A DNA stretch of 64,000 bases from Carettochelys insculpta. Its lineage: Eukaryota > Chordata > Testudines > Carettochelyidae. Each line of letters opens with the position of its first letter. Position 1 is the stretch's first letter. Positions 1 to 10,208 of this stretch are shown here, in pieces. A program made the position numbers and the translations under genes. Location of the stretch: NCBI RefSeq assembly GCF_033958435.1, contig NC_134138.1, positions 9,498,001-9,562,000 on the forward strand. The letters run 5' to 3'. The notes under the pieces were generated by a model. The model worked only from the letters and a program-made list of their open reading frames with translations, was not told the origin of the DNA and searched no databases.

Positions 1-158
1 ATGTGTACCCTGACTCTGATGCTGCAGAACTTTGCCCAAAGGTCCCATCTTCCCCACCTATGCAGGCACCGTTATACCTGAAAAGCACAGCCCCGGACCC
101 ACCTTTTAAAATTATGGACATGTTCTATTATGGGGGGAGGGTCATGAGTCTGGGGTCA

Positions 159-345
159 GTTCCCTGTAAGCTGAGTGGTTGGGTGACTGCCCAGGAGAGA
201 TTCAGCTGCCTCCCAGCTGATTGACAGCATGCCCACGGCTGCCCACATCCAGCAGTGTGTGTTTCTGTTGGTGGTGCACATGCCTCGGTACACATAACAA
301 AATTTATTCCACCTATGGATGATAAAAAATTAGCAGGACCTGTGG
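159..345 (+). repeat. Unclassified dispersed repeat, copy 1
   Basis: This segment aligns by eye with 18784-18975. Shared landmarks in order are a CCCAGGAGAGATTCAG block, a GCCCAC block, TGTGTTTCT.TTGGTGGTGCACAT, and a run reading ACATAACAAAATTTATTCCA followed by a GGA-A-AAA tail. Nothing in it codes for a recognisable protein. The two copies are clearly diverged, so it is an old family. I cannot assign a class; a LINE 3' end or LTR fragment are both possible. Confidence 0.55.
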
Positions 346-799
346 TCTGGTGTCTTCATGCCAGCTATTTTGTACCCCATGGGAAGGATGAGCAGTGAGG
401 CTGTGTTACAGTCATTTCTTTGGCTGTTCAGGGTTCTATACCTGAACAAAAACATATTGGTTTTATACCTTCCTCCCAATTTCCCATGTCCCTCCCAACT
501 GGTTGCTTGGCCTTTCCTTGAGACAGGAGTTGACTCAATCCCATTTATCACAGTGTAAATCAGGAGCTTCCCACATGTAAAATTAGCATGAGCAAGATTA
601 GAAGGAAGCACCTAATCTAAAGGCCCCGTGTGCTTGAATCCGTATTCTCATACATCTCCATACAGGAATTAATAATCTAGAAACGAGTTGTAACTTTTGG
701 ATTTACAGGTATGGTTGTTAACTCTAAGCCAACTCCTTTTAACTTGGGGTTTTACCTGCATTCAAGGCTCTTCATCCCATATGGAGTTCACAAATAATA
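346..799. other. No recognised feature
   Basis: AT-moderate sequence. Short open frames here lack any family resemblance and overlap on both strands. I see no RNA gene or repeat I can name. Confidence 0.5.
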
Positions 800-1237
800 T
801 CTGCGAAGACGAAAGGGCAGATCTTCAACACAAATGTGAAGAGTATGCTCTTGTATGCGTGTACTAAAATATCTTCAACTCCCAAGCAATAGATGTTCAT
901 AAACAGATGCCTGAGGTACATCCTTTGCATCAAATAGCAAGACTTGGTCACATATGAGAAGCTTTGGAACAGAGCAAGACAAGAACCACTTGATGTTCAA
1001 ATCAAAGAGAAGAAAGTGGGGATGGCTAGGCCACACTTTCAGAAAACCATCATCCAGCATAGTCCATCAAGCTCTCACATGGAACCTGCAAGGCGAACAC
1101 AAAAGAGGAAGATCCTTGGACAACATGGAGAAGGTCTATCGAACTAGAAGTTTTATCCCAAGGCAGAGTGAAATGGAGGAGACTTGTAGATGACCTATGC
1201 TCCATTCAGAGTACAAGAGTTTAAGTCAAGTAAGTCA
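800..1237 (+). mobile_element. RTE-like LINE fragment (3' end of RT protein)
   Basis: Translation across shifted frames gives pieces such as LWNRARQEPLDVQIKEKK, KWGWLGHTFRK and HQALTWN. These match the C-terminal region of a non-LTR reverse transcriptase that recurs on the minus strand at 20750-21500 (LWNRAGQEPIDIEIKRTKWG). The fragment ends near GTTTAAGTCAAGTAAGTCAAG, a short tandem tail typical of RTE-type 3' ends. Reading frame is broken, so it is a dead, 5'-truncated copy. Clade assignment rests on the weak YLGS and GHTLRK signatures and is tentative. Confidence 0.6.
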
Positions 1238-2305
1238 AGTCTATAAAGGAGTGAACACAGGAGAAACTTTCTTTCTCCTTTTGTTCCTCTTTCAGATCTC
1301 CTGTGACGGCAAAACTGATCTGTTAATTTTATTTTGCATGGGGCAATCAAGAGTCCCAGCTGGCTACAGAAGGAGGACTCCCATGACCTCCAATCTGTCT
1401 CACATTTTCCTTGGGGTTCTCTCCCCTTCTTCAAGATCACTGCTCGGAAAGCCAAAAAGGAAAATTGGAGTTGATGGAGAAGTGAAAGAAGTTGCAGAGG
1501 TAATGTTCAAAAAGGGGTGAAGTGGTACACTCACTCATACTGAATTGTGAGTCTTGAGAGCCATGGTTCCATGAAAAATAAAAAAAAATAATTAGCATAG
1601 AAAATAAACTAAAAATAAATTGCAGTTACAATCAATTATTTTTAAATTAAATATCTTCCAATAATGTTAGTAATTAATGTCCAAAAATCTATGTTGTGGT
1701 TTCCTTTTTCATTTAACGAAGTGTCCACAATGGCTAGAATTGGCTTTGATGGGGTCAGAATGGTTGAGTGGTCCATGAATGACTTGGAGGGTGGCTGGGG
1801 GTCCATATTAGTCAAAAGGTTAGAGACCATGGCTTTAGAGATTTTAGTTAAGAGGAGCAGCCCACCTTGTGAAGGTAAACATGACATAATAAAGTATTAA
1901 GAGAAAATAAACCTATCCCAGATCAGAGAGGATGAAGCCGCCAATGTCAGAGCTGCACACATTTGAGACTTACTAGAGATTGATGGAGGCAATTTTTTTA
2001 ATGCACAAGCAGAACTCCAGGATTAGATCAGTGGCAATTTTAAAATCTCCAAAATGAATCAAACTCCTCTGATTTTTTTAATTTAATTCCCCTACGCACA
2101 GCCAGGAATCTTCTGAAAGACGCACCAATGATGCATGGGAATAAAATGTTGGCGTGGTCCTCAGCTGGCGTACGTCGGTGGCACTCTGTTGGTTTCAATA
2201 GGTTTGATATAAATAAGTTATTGGAGCATTTGCAAAGAGTGAGACATGGGATGTGAAAGACACGCTAAACTGCTGAACGTTTCACTGGTGCTATTTGCAT
2301 GCTAA
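1238..2305. other. No recognised feature
   Basis: AT-rich stretch with an A/T-simple segment around 1575-1650. Short frames show no domain or motif. No named repeat recognised. Confidence 0.45.
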
Positions 2306-2410
2306 GAGTCAGACAAAACAAACTAGCAGTCGTGTAGCACTTTAAAGACTAACAAAATAATACACTAGGTGATGAGCTTTCATGGGACAGACCCAGTTCT
2401 TCAGATCTAG
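2306..2410 (+). repeat. Arm of palindromic hAT-like dispersed repeat
   Basis: The order AGCACTTTAAAGACTAACAA, GATGAGCTTTCATGGGA and CCCAGTTCTTCAGATCT matches the arm at 19742-19913. The family is a long inverted repeat whose outer ends resemble CAGAGGGGTA/TACCCCTCTG, hence the tentative hAT-type label. Only one arm is present here. Confidence 0.55.
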
Positions 2411-2761
2411 TTAAGAGTCAGGAAATAGATGCAGGTTAAAAAAGAGGCTGAAAAGGTTGTTTTGATTTGCTACATCTTACACCCTCTTATTAAATACTTT
2501 TACTGCTACACCACTCCCCTGCAGCTGTGTGGTGTGTTCCACCTGACATATTATTTCTCAGATGTAGTACCAGTTACAGCTAGGTGCCAGTGAGTTCAAT
2601 GAAGCTATGTGAATTATACCGCCTGAGCTCTGTCTAGTGCCCAGTTATCTTCTTTTTCTCTCTTAGCAGTCACTCGATACTGAGTAGGACATCTTCATGT
2701 CACCCTCCCATTTGTGCCCAGTTACACCCACTCACTGAAATATTCAACTGCCTTACACCTT
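2411..2761. other. No recognised feature
   Basis: Nothing beyond ordinary unique-looking sequence is visible between the palindromic arm and the LINE 3' end. Confidence 0.4.
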
Positions 2762-4052
2762 AGGTAGGCATCCTTCAGTCTGCATAGACTATGGATCGCG
2801 CCCTTTAAAGTTTCAATTGAGGACTTCATCTACAGCGTCTATTGTGACTATAAAGACCCACATGAGAGTAACAGTCCTTGCTGCATCTCTTGCAGATGTG
2901 GTGGGTGTCTGGCAAGTCTTTATTGTGCTTTCTGTGCGCTCGCTTCTCCTCTGCTAGCTGTCTGATCTTCAACTCGCCCTTCTGAAGGCCCTTGTGTAAC
3001 CCCTGCCTCCATCTGCTGCGGTCATCTGCTAGATCTTCCCAGTTGTCCAGCTCGATGTCTACCTCTCTGAGGTCTCTCTTGCAGACATCTTTGTAACACA
3101 GCTGGGGGCGTCCGGGAGGTCTTTTGCCAGAGGCTAGCTCACCATACAGGATGTCTTTTGGAATCCTTCCATCATTCATCCTGCGGACGTGGTCAAGCCA
3201 GCAGAGTCGATGCTGCCTGAGGAGGGTGTGCATGGCTGGGATTCCAGCTTGCTCGAGGACGGCAGTGTTGGTCACTCTGTCCTTCCATGATATTCCAAGG
3301 ATGCGCCTGAGGCAGCACAAGTGGAAGACGTTCAGCCTCTTTTCTTGGCGGGCATACAGGGTCCAAGTCTCACTGCCATAAAGGAGGGTGCTGAGGATGC
3401 AGGCTCTGTAGACTTGCATTTTGGTGTGAGTGTACAGCTTGTTGTTATTCTACATTCTCTTGCTGAGTCTGGACAGAGCTGTGGCCGCTTTTCCGATCCT
3501 CCTATTTAGCTCAGTGTCCAACGACAGGGTGTCAGTGATGGTGGACCCGAGGTAAACGAACTCGTAGACGACCTCTAACGTATAGTTGTCAGTGCTGATT
3601 GATGGGGATTCAGCAACATCCTGACCTTGTACATTTGTCTTCTTTAGGCTGATGGTAAGCCCAAAGTCCTTGCACGCTTTGGAGAACCAATCCAACAGTT
3701 TTTGAAGCTGGTCTTCTGTGTGAGACACTACAGCAGCATCGTCTGTGAACAGCATGTCTCTGATGAGGACTTCTCGCACCTTAGACTTCGCTTTCAGCCT
3801 TGCAAGGTTAAACAGTTTCCCATGAGATCTTGTGTGCAGCAAGATGCCCTCTGTTGAAGATCCAAAGACATGCTTCAGGAGGAGTGCGAAGAAGATCCCA
3901 AACAATGTCGGAGCAAGCACGCATCCTTGTTTGACGCCGCTCCTGATTCTGAAAGCATCCGATAATGCGCCATCATATTGGATGTTTCCTCTCATGTTTT
4001 CGTGGAACGACTGGATCATCTTCAGTAACCTCTCTGTACTCCAGCCTGCCAT
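2762..4052 (-). mobile_element. RTE-like LINE, 5'-truncated copy
   Basis: Minus-strand element that starts inside the reverse transcriptase domain near 4052 and runs to a 3' end near 2762, where it reads through a short untranslated tail (GACTGAAGGATGCC on the minus strand). Its coding part is described in the separate pseudogene entry. Truncation at the 5' side is the normal outcome of target-primed reverse transcription. I did not find a clear target-site duplication. Confidence 0.7.
2826..4052 (-). pseudogene. Non-LTR reverse transcriptase, C-terminal half, one in-frame stop
   Basis: Two open segments, 4052-3453 and 3449-2826, lie in the same frame and are separated only by a TAG at 3450-3452, probably decayed from TGG. 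The first has RSGVKQGCVLAPTLF (RT motif B region) and MLFTDDAAVV, the FxDD catalytic motif C. It continues with a YLGSTITD block. The second has YGSETW, GHVRR-type and YKDVCKRDLREVDI blocks typical of RTE-like C-termini. It finishes with a cysteine-histidine cluster (CKRC, then paired Cys/His), likely a zinc finger. The N-terminal endonuclease and RT motif A are missing, so the copy is dead. It would have served reverse transcription of its own RNA at the target site. Clade RTE-like is an inference from the C-terminal layout. Confidence 0.72.
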
Positions 4053-4910
4053 TTATCCTGATCTAACCCTGTGCTAAGTCCATTGACTTCACTCTTGTTT
4101 TACACCAGCATGGCTGGGATCAGAATCCGTCCCCAGGGTGAAAACAAGAGATGCTGCTGCTTAGGAATTAGTTCACATTCTCCTGCTGCTCTTTCCTCAC
4201 TTGAAGTCACAACCTTCTATTGTGGCATGACAAGCTGGCTGCTGTTGAAATGGCCACATGGCGGCTTCATGTAGGGAATGGAATTTGTGGGGAGGAATAA
4301 GTTGGACAGAGGAGGAAAGAAGATTTTGTTTTCACACAAATGTCCATTGCAATTAAAAATAATGAGCTCAGGTCTGCTTGCCAACTTTGCATCATAGAAA
4401 GCCCTGGGAAACCATTTAGGTGAACAGAGCTGGGCCTTTTGTGTCCAGAAAATGCATTCCACAGAAGGATGGGGATTCTCACTTCAGTGACTGGGCTCAT
4501 CTCACAATAGCTGCACTCTAAATGGAGGGGAAGATGCTTACCTAATAATAATAGCTTGCATTAATGTCACACCTTCCCTCTCAAGAGAACCCGGAAGTGT
4601 TTTGCAATCTACACAACAGGGATCACTTCCCCAGCTGTCTGTGGGATAAAATGCAGCAGCACACAGCAGCACTGAGCAGTAACATAGGGCAGGCAAGGAA
4701 TTAAAACTCAGGATAGCAATGAAATCGGAAGGGCAGTTCACACAGGTAGGAGGTAACTTACCAAAGGAAGTCAGCCATGACTCTAGCAGTAACACCATTA
4801 TTCTAGTACCACCAGTTTTACCAACCTCAGAAACTCATTGTGTATCGTAGCTAGACGATGGCACTTCAAGCATGATCATAGGGTTGGTCACTTGACCATT
4901 GGCCACTTCA
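4053..4910. other. Mostly unassigned; possible MIR-like fragment
   Basis: Around 4546-4640 a stretch reading TAATAATAGCTTGCAT, CACACCTTCCCTCTCAAGA and AGTGTTTTGCAATC resembles the 5' part of MIR/CORE-SINE tails. The match is loose. The rest has no recognisable gene or repeat. Confidence 0.3.
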
Positions 4911-5379
4911 AGGGTGACCATCTGTCCTGTTTTTACCCAGACAGTCCCTTATTTAATCTGTCTCACAGGTATCCTGACTTTTTAAAGAAAATGGGCAAAT
5001 TATCCTGTAATTTGCAAGGCAGCTGTTCCACAGCACCCTTCATCTTGGGCCCCACAGTGGGGCAGCTGCTCAGTTCCCTGGTACTCCATGCCTCAGGGTG
5101 TCAGATCCAGCTGCCAGCGGAGTTCGTCAGGGGGGCAGCTGCCCTGTTCCCAGGCACCCTGCGCTTCTGGGCAGCACCCCCTGCTGCAGGTGAGCCCTGA
5201 TATGGGGAGGCCACCCTGTTCTCTGGCACCCCACTCCAGAAGGCTGCAGAGCCACCATCCCCAATGCCCCACCATGAGGCAGCAGCCACCATCACTGGGG
5301 AGCCCTGACATGGGCCAGCAGCTTCTCATTCTCAGAGGCCTGGTGCCCTGTATTTGCCATAGGACAATGTGGCCACCCT
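4911..5379. mobile_element. Non-autonomous DNA transposon with AGGGTGRCCA ends
   Basis: The left end AGGGTGACCATCTGTCC is matched in inverted orientation at the right end (reverse complement AGGGTGGCCACATTGTCC). The interior is GC-rich and CAG/CTG-containing from about 5030 onward. No transposase frame is present. A target-site duplication could not be read, so the superfamily is left open. Confidence 0.5.
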
Positions 5380-5564
5380 ATCACCAGGTCTTATGAACGG
5401 TCAAAGGCATTGGCTTGCTATTGACCCAGACGGAAGGTAACCCTCGACTGAATCACTAGTGCAACTTCCTAGAGTACTCAGGCCTTTGTTAGGTGTCTCC
5501 CTTTCATTCAGCATTGCAGCCTGACCCTGCATGGCCTGTCTGAGCTGTGAAGACCTCAAAGCTG

Positions 5565-5975
5565 GAATTGGAAAAGGTTCAGAAAAGGGCAACAAACATG
5601 ATTAGGGGTATGGAGCATCTGCCGTATGAGGAGAGATTAATAAGACTGGGACTTTTTAGCTTGGAAAAATGATGATTGAGGTGGGATATGATAGAGGAAC
5701 ATAAAATCATGACTGGTGTGAAGAAAATAAATAAGGAATAGTTATTTACTCCTGCTCACAACACAAGAACTAGGGGTCACCAAATGAAATTAATAGGGAG
5801 CAGAATGGAATGCGTTGCCTAGAGAGGTGGTGGATTCTCCATCCCTAGAGGTTTTTAAGTCCTGGCTTGACAAGATCTGGACTGGGATGACTTAGCTGGG
5901 GTTGATCCTGCTTGAAGCAAGGGGCTGGACTAGATGACCTCCTGAGGTCCCTTCCAGCCCTATGATTCTATGATT
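5565..5975 (+). mobile_element. CR1 LINE, 3' fragment
   Basis: Starts at GGAAAAGGTTCAGAAAAGGG and contains decayed codons for the CR1 ORF2 C-terminus (RATKMI.. [18 protein letters not shown]). It then runs through TGGATTCTCCATCCCTAGAGG and the CR1 tail CTGGACTAGATGACCTCCTG, ending in the octamer-type terminal repeat CTATGATTCTATGA. 5'-truncated and frame-broken. Confidence 0.85.
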
Positions 5976-6300
5976 TAAAACAAACAATAGGAAATATTTT
6001 TTCACACAACGCACATTTAACCTGTGGAACTCCTTGCTGGAGCTTGTTGTGAAGACCAAGACTATAGTAAAGTTTAAAGAAGAACTAGATAAGTTCATGG
6101 GGGCTAGGTCCATGAATGGCTGTTAGCAAGAGGCTGTTTGAAAGAGGCTGGAAATGGGCAACAGGAAATTGATCACTTGATGATTCCCTGTTCTGGTCAT
6201 TCCCTCTGGGGCACCTGGCATTGGCCACTGTCAGAAGACAAGACACTGGGCTTGATGGGCCTATGGTCTGACCCATTATGGCTGTTCTTATGTTAAAGCT
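5976..6300 (+). mobile_element. CR1 LINE, second subfamily 3' tail
   Basis: Begins close to the end of the preceding CR1 and reads TTTTTTCACACAACGCACA, GGAACTCCTTGC and TTCATGGGGGCTAGGTCCA, ending in GGCTGTTCTTATGTT. The same tail type occurs at 55792-56103. The TTCTTATG terminus differs from the TTCTATGA terminus next door, so two CR1 lineages lie back to back. Confidence 0.8.
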
Positions 6301-6611
6301 AGGCGGCAAATCAGTCACTGGTTGAAGTATGTGTCAGATCCATCACAGGGAACCTTTCCTTAGACTTTTAATGTCAGCAAACACCATTAGATCAGCTCCT
6401 CTAAACTCCAGTGTGTCAGATGTCATTGAATTTCAATCAGTTGAGTCTGTATGTAGCCTAGTTTATCATGGTTTTCTCCCATCTCATGGCTGGGTTGGCT
6501 ATCTCACTGGAAATGCCACATACATGCTACATACTAGCAGAGAGAAAGCCATGCTAGTCTATATACTATCAAAACAAAAAAACAGTGCTACTTGACTGCT
6601 TTTTTGTTTTG
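6301..6611. other. No gene; possible fragment of palindromic repeat
   Basis: Only 6535-6610 suggests anything: GCCATGCTAGTCTATATACTA followed by an A-rich run and AACAGTGCTACTTGA resembles the outer part of the hAT-like palindromic family. Confidence is low. Confidence 0.3.
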
Positions 6612-9250
6612 ATAAGAACATAAGAACAGCCATACTGGGTCAGACCAAAGGTCCATCTAGGCCAGTATCCTGTCTGCTGACAGTAGCCAATGCCAGATGC
6701 CCCAGAGGAGGTGAACGGAAGACAATGATCAAGCGATTTGTCTCCTGCCATCTATCTCCTGCCTTCAACAAAAGGCGAGGCACCATGCCTTACCCCTTGC
6801 TAATAGCCATCTAGGGACCTAACCTCCAAATATTTATCAACCTCTTTTTTAAACTCTGTTAGAGTCCTGGCTTTCACAGCGTCCTCTGGTAAGGAGTTCC
6901 ACAGGTTGACTGTGCGCTGTGTGAAGAAAAACTTTCTTTTATTAGTTTTGAACCTGCTACCCATTAATTTCATTTGGTATCCTCTAGTTCTTATATTATG
7001 GGAATAAGTAAATAACTTTTCTGTATTCACTTTGTCCACACCATTCATGATTTTATATACCTCTATCATATCGCCCCTCAGTCTCCTATTTTCTAGACTG
7101 AAAAGTCCCAGTCTCTCTAGCCTCTCCTCATATGGGACCCGTTCCAAACCCTTAATCATTTTAGTTGCCCTTTTCTGAAACTTTTCTAATGCCAATATAT
7201 CTTTTTTGAGGTGAGGAGACCACATCTGCACGCAGTACTGAAGATGTGGGCATACCATAATTCTATATAGGGGAAGTAAGATATTCTTCGTCTTATTTTC
7301 TATCCCTTTTTTAATTATTCCTAACATCCTATTTGCTTTACTGACTGCTGCTGCACACTGCATGGATGTTTTCAGAGAACTATCCACTATAATTCCAAGA
7401 TCCCTTTCCTGCTCTGTTGTAGCTAAATTTGCCCCCATTATATTGTATGTATAATTGGGGTTATTTTTCCCAATGTGCATTACCTTACACTTACCCACAT
7501 TAAATTTCGTTTGCCATTTTGCTGCCCAATCACTCAGTTTGCTGAGATCTTTTTCAAGTTCTTCACAGTCTGCTTTGGTTTTGACTATCCTGAACAGTTT
7601 GGTGTCATCTGCAAACTTTGCAACCTCACTGTTTATCCCTTTCTCTAGATCGTTGACGAATAAGTTGAACAAGATTGGTCCCAGGACTGACGCTGGGGGA
7701 ACACCACTAGTTACCCCCTTCCATTGTGAAAATTTACCATTTATTCCTACCCTTGGTTTCCTGTCTTTTAACCAGTTCCCAATCCAGGAAAGGATCTTTC
7801 CTCCTATCCCATGACCACCTAATTTACATAAGAGCCTTTGGTGAGGGACCGTGTCAAAGGCTATCTGGAAATCTAAGTATACTATGTCTACTGGATCCCC
7901 CCATCCGCATGCTTGTTAACCCCTTCAAAGAACTCTAATAGATTAGTAAGACATGACTTCCCTTTACAGAAACCATGTTGACTTTTGCTCATCAAATCAT
8001 GTTCCTCTACTTGTCTGACAATTTTATTCTTTACTATTGTTTCTACTAATTCCCCCGGTACTGACATTAGACTTACTGGTCTATAATTGCTAGGGTATCC
8101 TTTAGAGCCCTTTTTAAATATTGGTGTTATATTAGCTGTCTTCCAATCATTGGGTACCGAAGCTGATTTACAGGATAAGTTACAAACCACCATTAATAGT
8201 TCCGCAATTTCACATTTGAGTTCTTTCAGAACCCTTGGGTGAATACCATCCGGTCCCGGAGACTTGTGACTGTTTAGCTTATCAATTAGTTCCAAAACCT
8301 CCTCTAATGACACTTCAATCTGGGACAGTTCCTCAGATTTGTCACCTGTAAAGGACAGCTCAGATTTCGGAATCTCTCTGATATCCTCAGCCATGAGGAC
8401 TGAAGCAAAGAAATCATTTAGCTTTTCTGCAATGGCATTATCTTCCTTGATTGCTCCTTTTATGTCTCTATTGTCCAGAAGCCCCACTGCTTTTTTAGCA
8501 GGCTTCCTGCTTCTAATGTACTTAAAAAACATTTTACTATTGTTTTTTGAATTTATGGCTAACTGTTCCTCAAAATCTTTTTTGGCTCTTCTTATTACAT
8601 TTTTACATTTAATTTGGCAGTGTTTATGTTCCTTTCTATTTTGATCACTAGGATTTGACTTCCACTTTTTAAAAGATGTCTTTTTATCTCTCACTGCCTC
8701 TTTTACATGGTTGTTAAGCCATGGTGGCTCTTTTTTAGGTCTCTTACTGTGTTTTTAATTTGGGGTACACATTTAAGTTGGGCCTCTAATACGGTATCTT
8801 TGAAAAGTTTCCACGCAGCTTGCAGGGATTTTACTCTAGTTACTCTACCTTTTAATTTCTGCTTAACTAACCTCCTCATTTTTGTGTAATTCCCCTTTTT
8901 GAAATTCAATACCAGAGCGTTGGACTGTTGCGGTGTTCTTCCCAACACAGGAATATTAAATGTTATTATGTTATGGTCACTATTTCCAAGCAGTCCTGTT
9001 ATAGTTACTTCTTGGACCAGCTCCTGTGTTCCACTCAGTACTAACTCAAGAATTGCCTCTCCTCTTGTGGGTTCCTGTCCCAGCTGCTCCCAGAATCGGT
9101 CATTTCAGGCATCAAGAAATTTTCTAATACATGCCACAGAAACTGTAAAAGAGGCATGGAAGATTTTGGACTTTCAGGCCTATTAAGAGACTGGTCCTCT
9201 GCTGAACTGGTGACACAATGTAAACTGCAGGCCCTCGATCCCAAATGAGC
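6612..9250 (-). mobile_element. CR1 LINE, long 5'-truncated copy
   Basis: The minus-strand 3' end at 6612 shows the terminal repeat ATAAGAACATAAGAAC, reverse complement of the TTCTTATG type. The 3' untranslated part is short (6612-6799). The ORF2 protein is traceable from about 9200 to 6800. The left (5') limit near 9250 is estimated from where CR1-like codons fade. It is the longest and best-preserved CR1 here, but it lacks ORF1 and the N-terminal endonuclease. Confidence 0.85.
6800..9200 (-). pseudogene. CR1 ORF2 (endonuclease C-term plus reverse transcriptase), two frameshifts
   Basis: Three frames join in order. The segment 9200-8703 holds the endonuclease C-terminus (GLLGNSDHN-type codons). 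The segment 8694-7888 holds the linker and N-terminal RT, including SHKSPGPDGIHPRVLK and NYRPVSLMS. The segment extending through 7672-6800 holds [12 protein letters not shown] (motif A), [15 protein letters not shown] (motif B) and KFADDTKLF (catalytic FADD), then the CR1 C-terminal [13 protein letters not shown]. Frameshifts fall near 8700 and 7900. The usual SGVPQGS of motif B reads SGVPPAS. The product would reverse-transcribe CR1 RNA at a nicked target. Breaks and 5' truncation make this copy non-functional. Confidence 0.85.
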
Positions 9251-9324
9251 AGAATAACCTGAGTTGACAGGAGAGCATCAGTGGTCAACTTACAGCTGTG
9301 GAAAAAAAGAGACAGTCCCAATTT

Positions 9325-9425
9325 TATTTATTATGAGCTTTCATGGGTAAGACCCACTTCTTCAGATTTTAGAGCAAAAATTAGAATACAGAGTGTACAT
9401 ATATAAGATGTATATATAGCAGGGA
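9325..9425 (+). repeat. Arm of palindromic hAT-like repeat
   Basis: TTATGAGCTTTCATGGGTAA followed by GACCCACTTCTTCAGAT matches the inner arm of the family at 2306, 14690, 19742 and 58438. Only one arm fragment is present. Confidence 0.5.
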
Positions 9426-9847
9426 GAGGGGGGGATGGACGAAGAAGGAGGAGAAGGAGTGGGGAAGGATACTGTGAAGATACTGTGGTAAGAATGACCT
9501 AGGTACGTTATTCACATAGCTGAAGTTGAATAACTTAGGTTAAAAACCAAGGGTAATCTAGACAAGGCCTGATATAGCTCACACTGTTTCTCACCTTTCA
9601 GGGTCTAAAAGGAAGAACATTTGTAGAAAAAGAGGGCGTAAAAAAGCAAGAGACCAGCAAGAGACAGCCCCTGGTAATCGCAGCTAGTGCTCATCGATGC
9701 ATATACGTTTGGAGGTCTGGGGGTTTTAGAGAGGGTGGGTTTTTTGGGTTTTATGATGTTAAAAGAACTTTGGGATCACAAGGTCAGGAATTCAAAAGTT
9801 AGGAGATGCCAGTCTAAAAGTTGTCCATGCAACCTTAATGAGGGCCC
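9426..9847. other. No recognised feature
   Basis: G-rich patch at 9420-9470, otherwise no gene or repeat recognised. This is the left flank of the Harbinger insertion. Confidence 0.4.
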
Positions 9848-9850
9848 ATT

Positions 9851-9867
9851 GGCTACGTCTACACGTG
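9851..9867 (+). repeat. Harbinger left terminal inverted repeat
   Basis: GGCTACGTCTACACGTG, matching the right end at 13 of 17 positions, with the innermost 11 bases GTCTACACGTG identical. The core recurs internally at 9931-9941 and 10017-10027. Confidence 0.9.
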
Positions 9868-10120
9868 AAGCCTACATCGAAATAGCTTATTTTGATGTAG
9901 AGACATCAAAATAGGCTATTTCGATGAATAACGTCTACACGTCCTCCAGGGCTGGCAACGTCGATGTTCAACTTCGACGTTGCACAGCACAACATCGAAA
10001 TAGGCGCAGCGAGGGAACGTCTACACGCCAAAGTAGCACACATCGAAATAGGGATGCCAGGCACAGCTGCACACAGGGTCACAGGGCGGACTAGCGCTTC
10101 CGGGGCAACAGCTAGCCGCT

Positions 10121-10139
10121 CCCTTAAAGGGCCCCTCCC
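10121..10139 (+). promoter_or_regulatory. TTAAA-containing motif upstream of transposase
   Basis: CCCTTAAAGGGCCCCTCCC lies about 70 bp before the transposase start codon. Nearly the same string precedes the Myb/SANT gene at the opposite end of the element (14338-14320, minus strand). The left-end copy is retained in the short derivatives. TTAAA could serve as a weak TATA-type core promoter element; this role is inferred. Confidence 0.45.
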
Positions 10140-10208
10140 AGACACACTCAGCCTGCACAGCACGCGGTCTGAGGAGCCATAGGCACACAGACCCCGGGCG
10201 CCGCAGTC

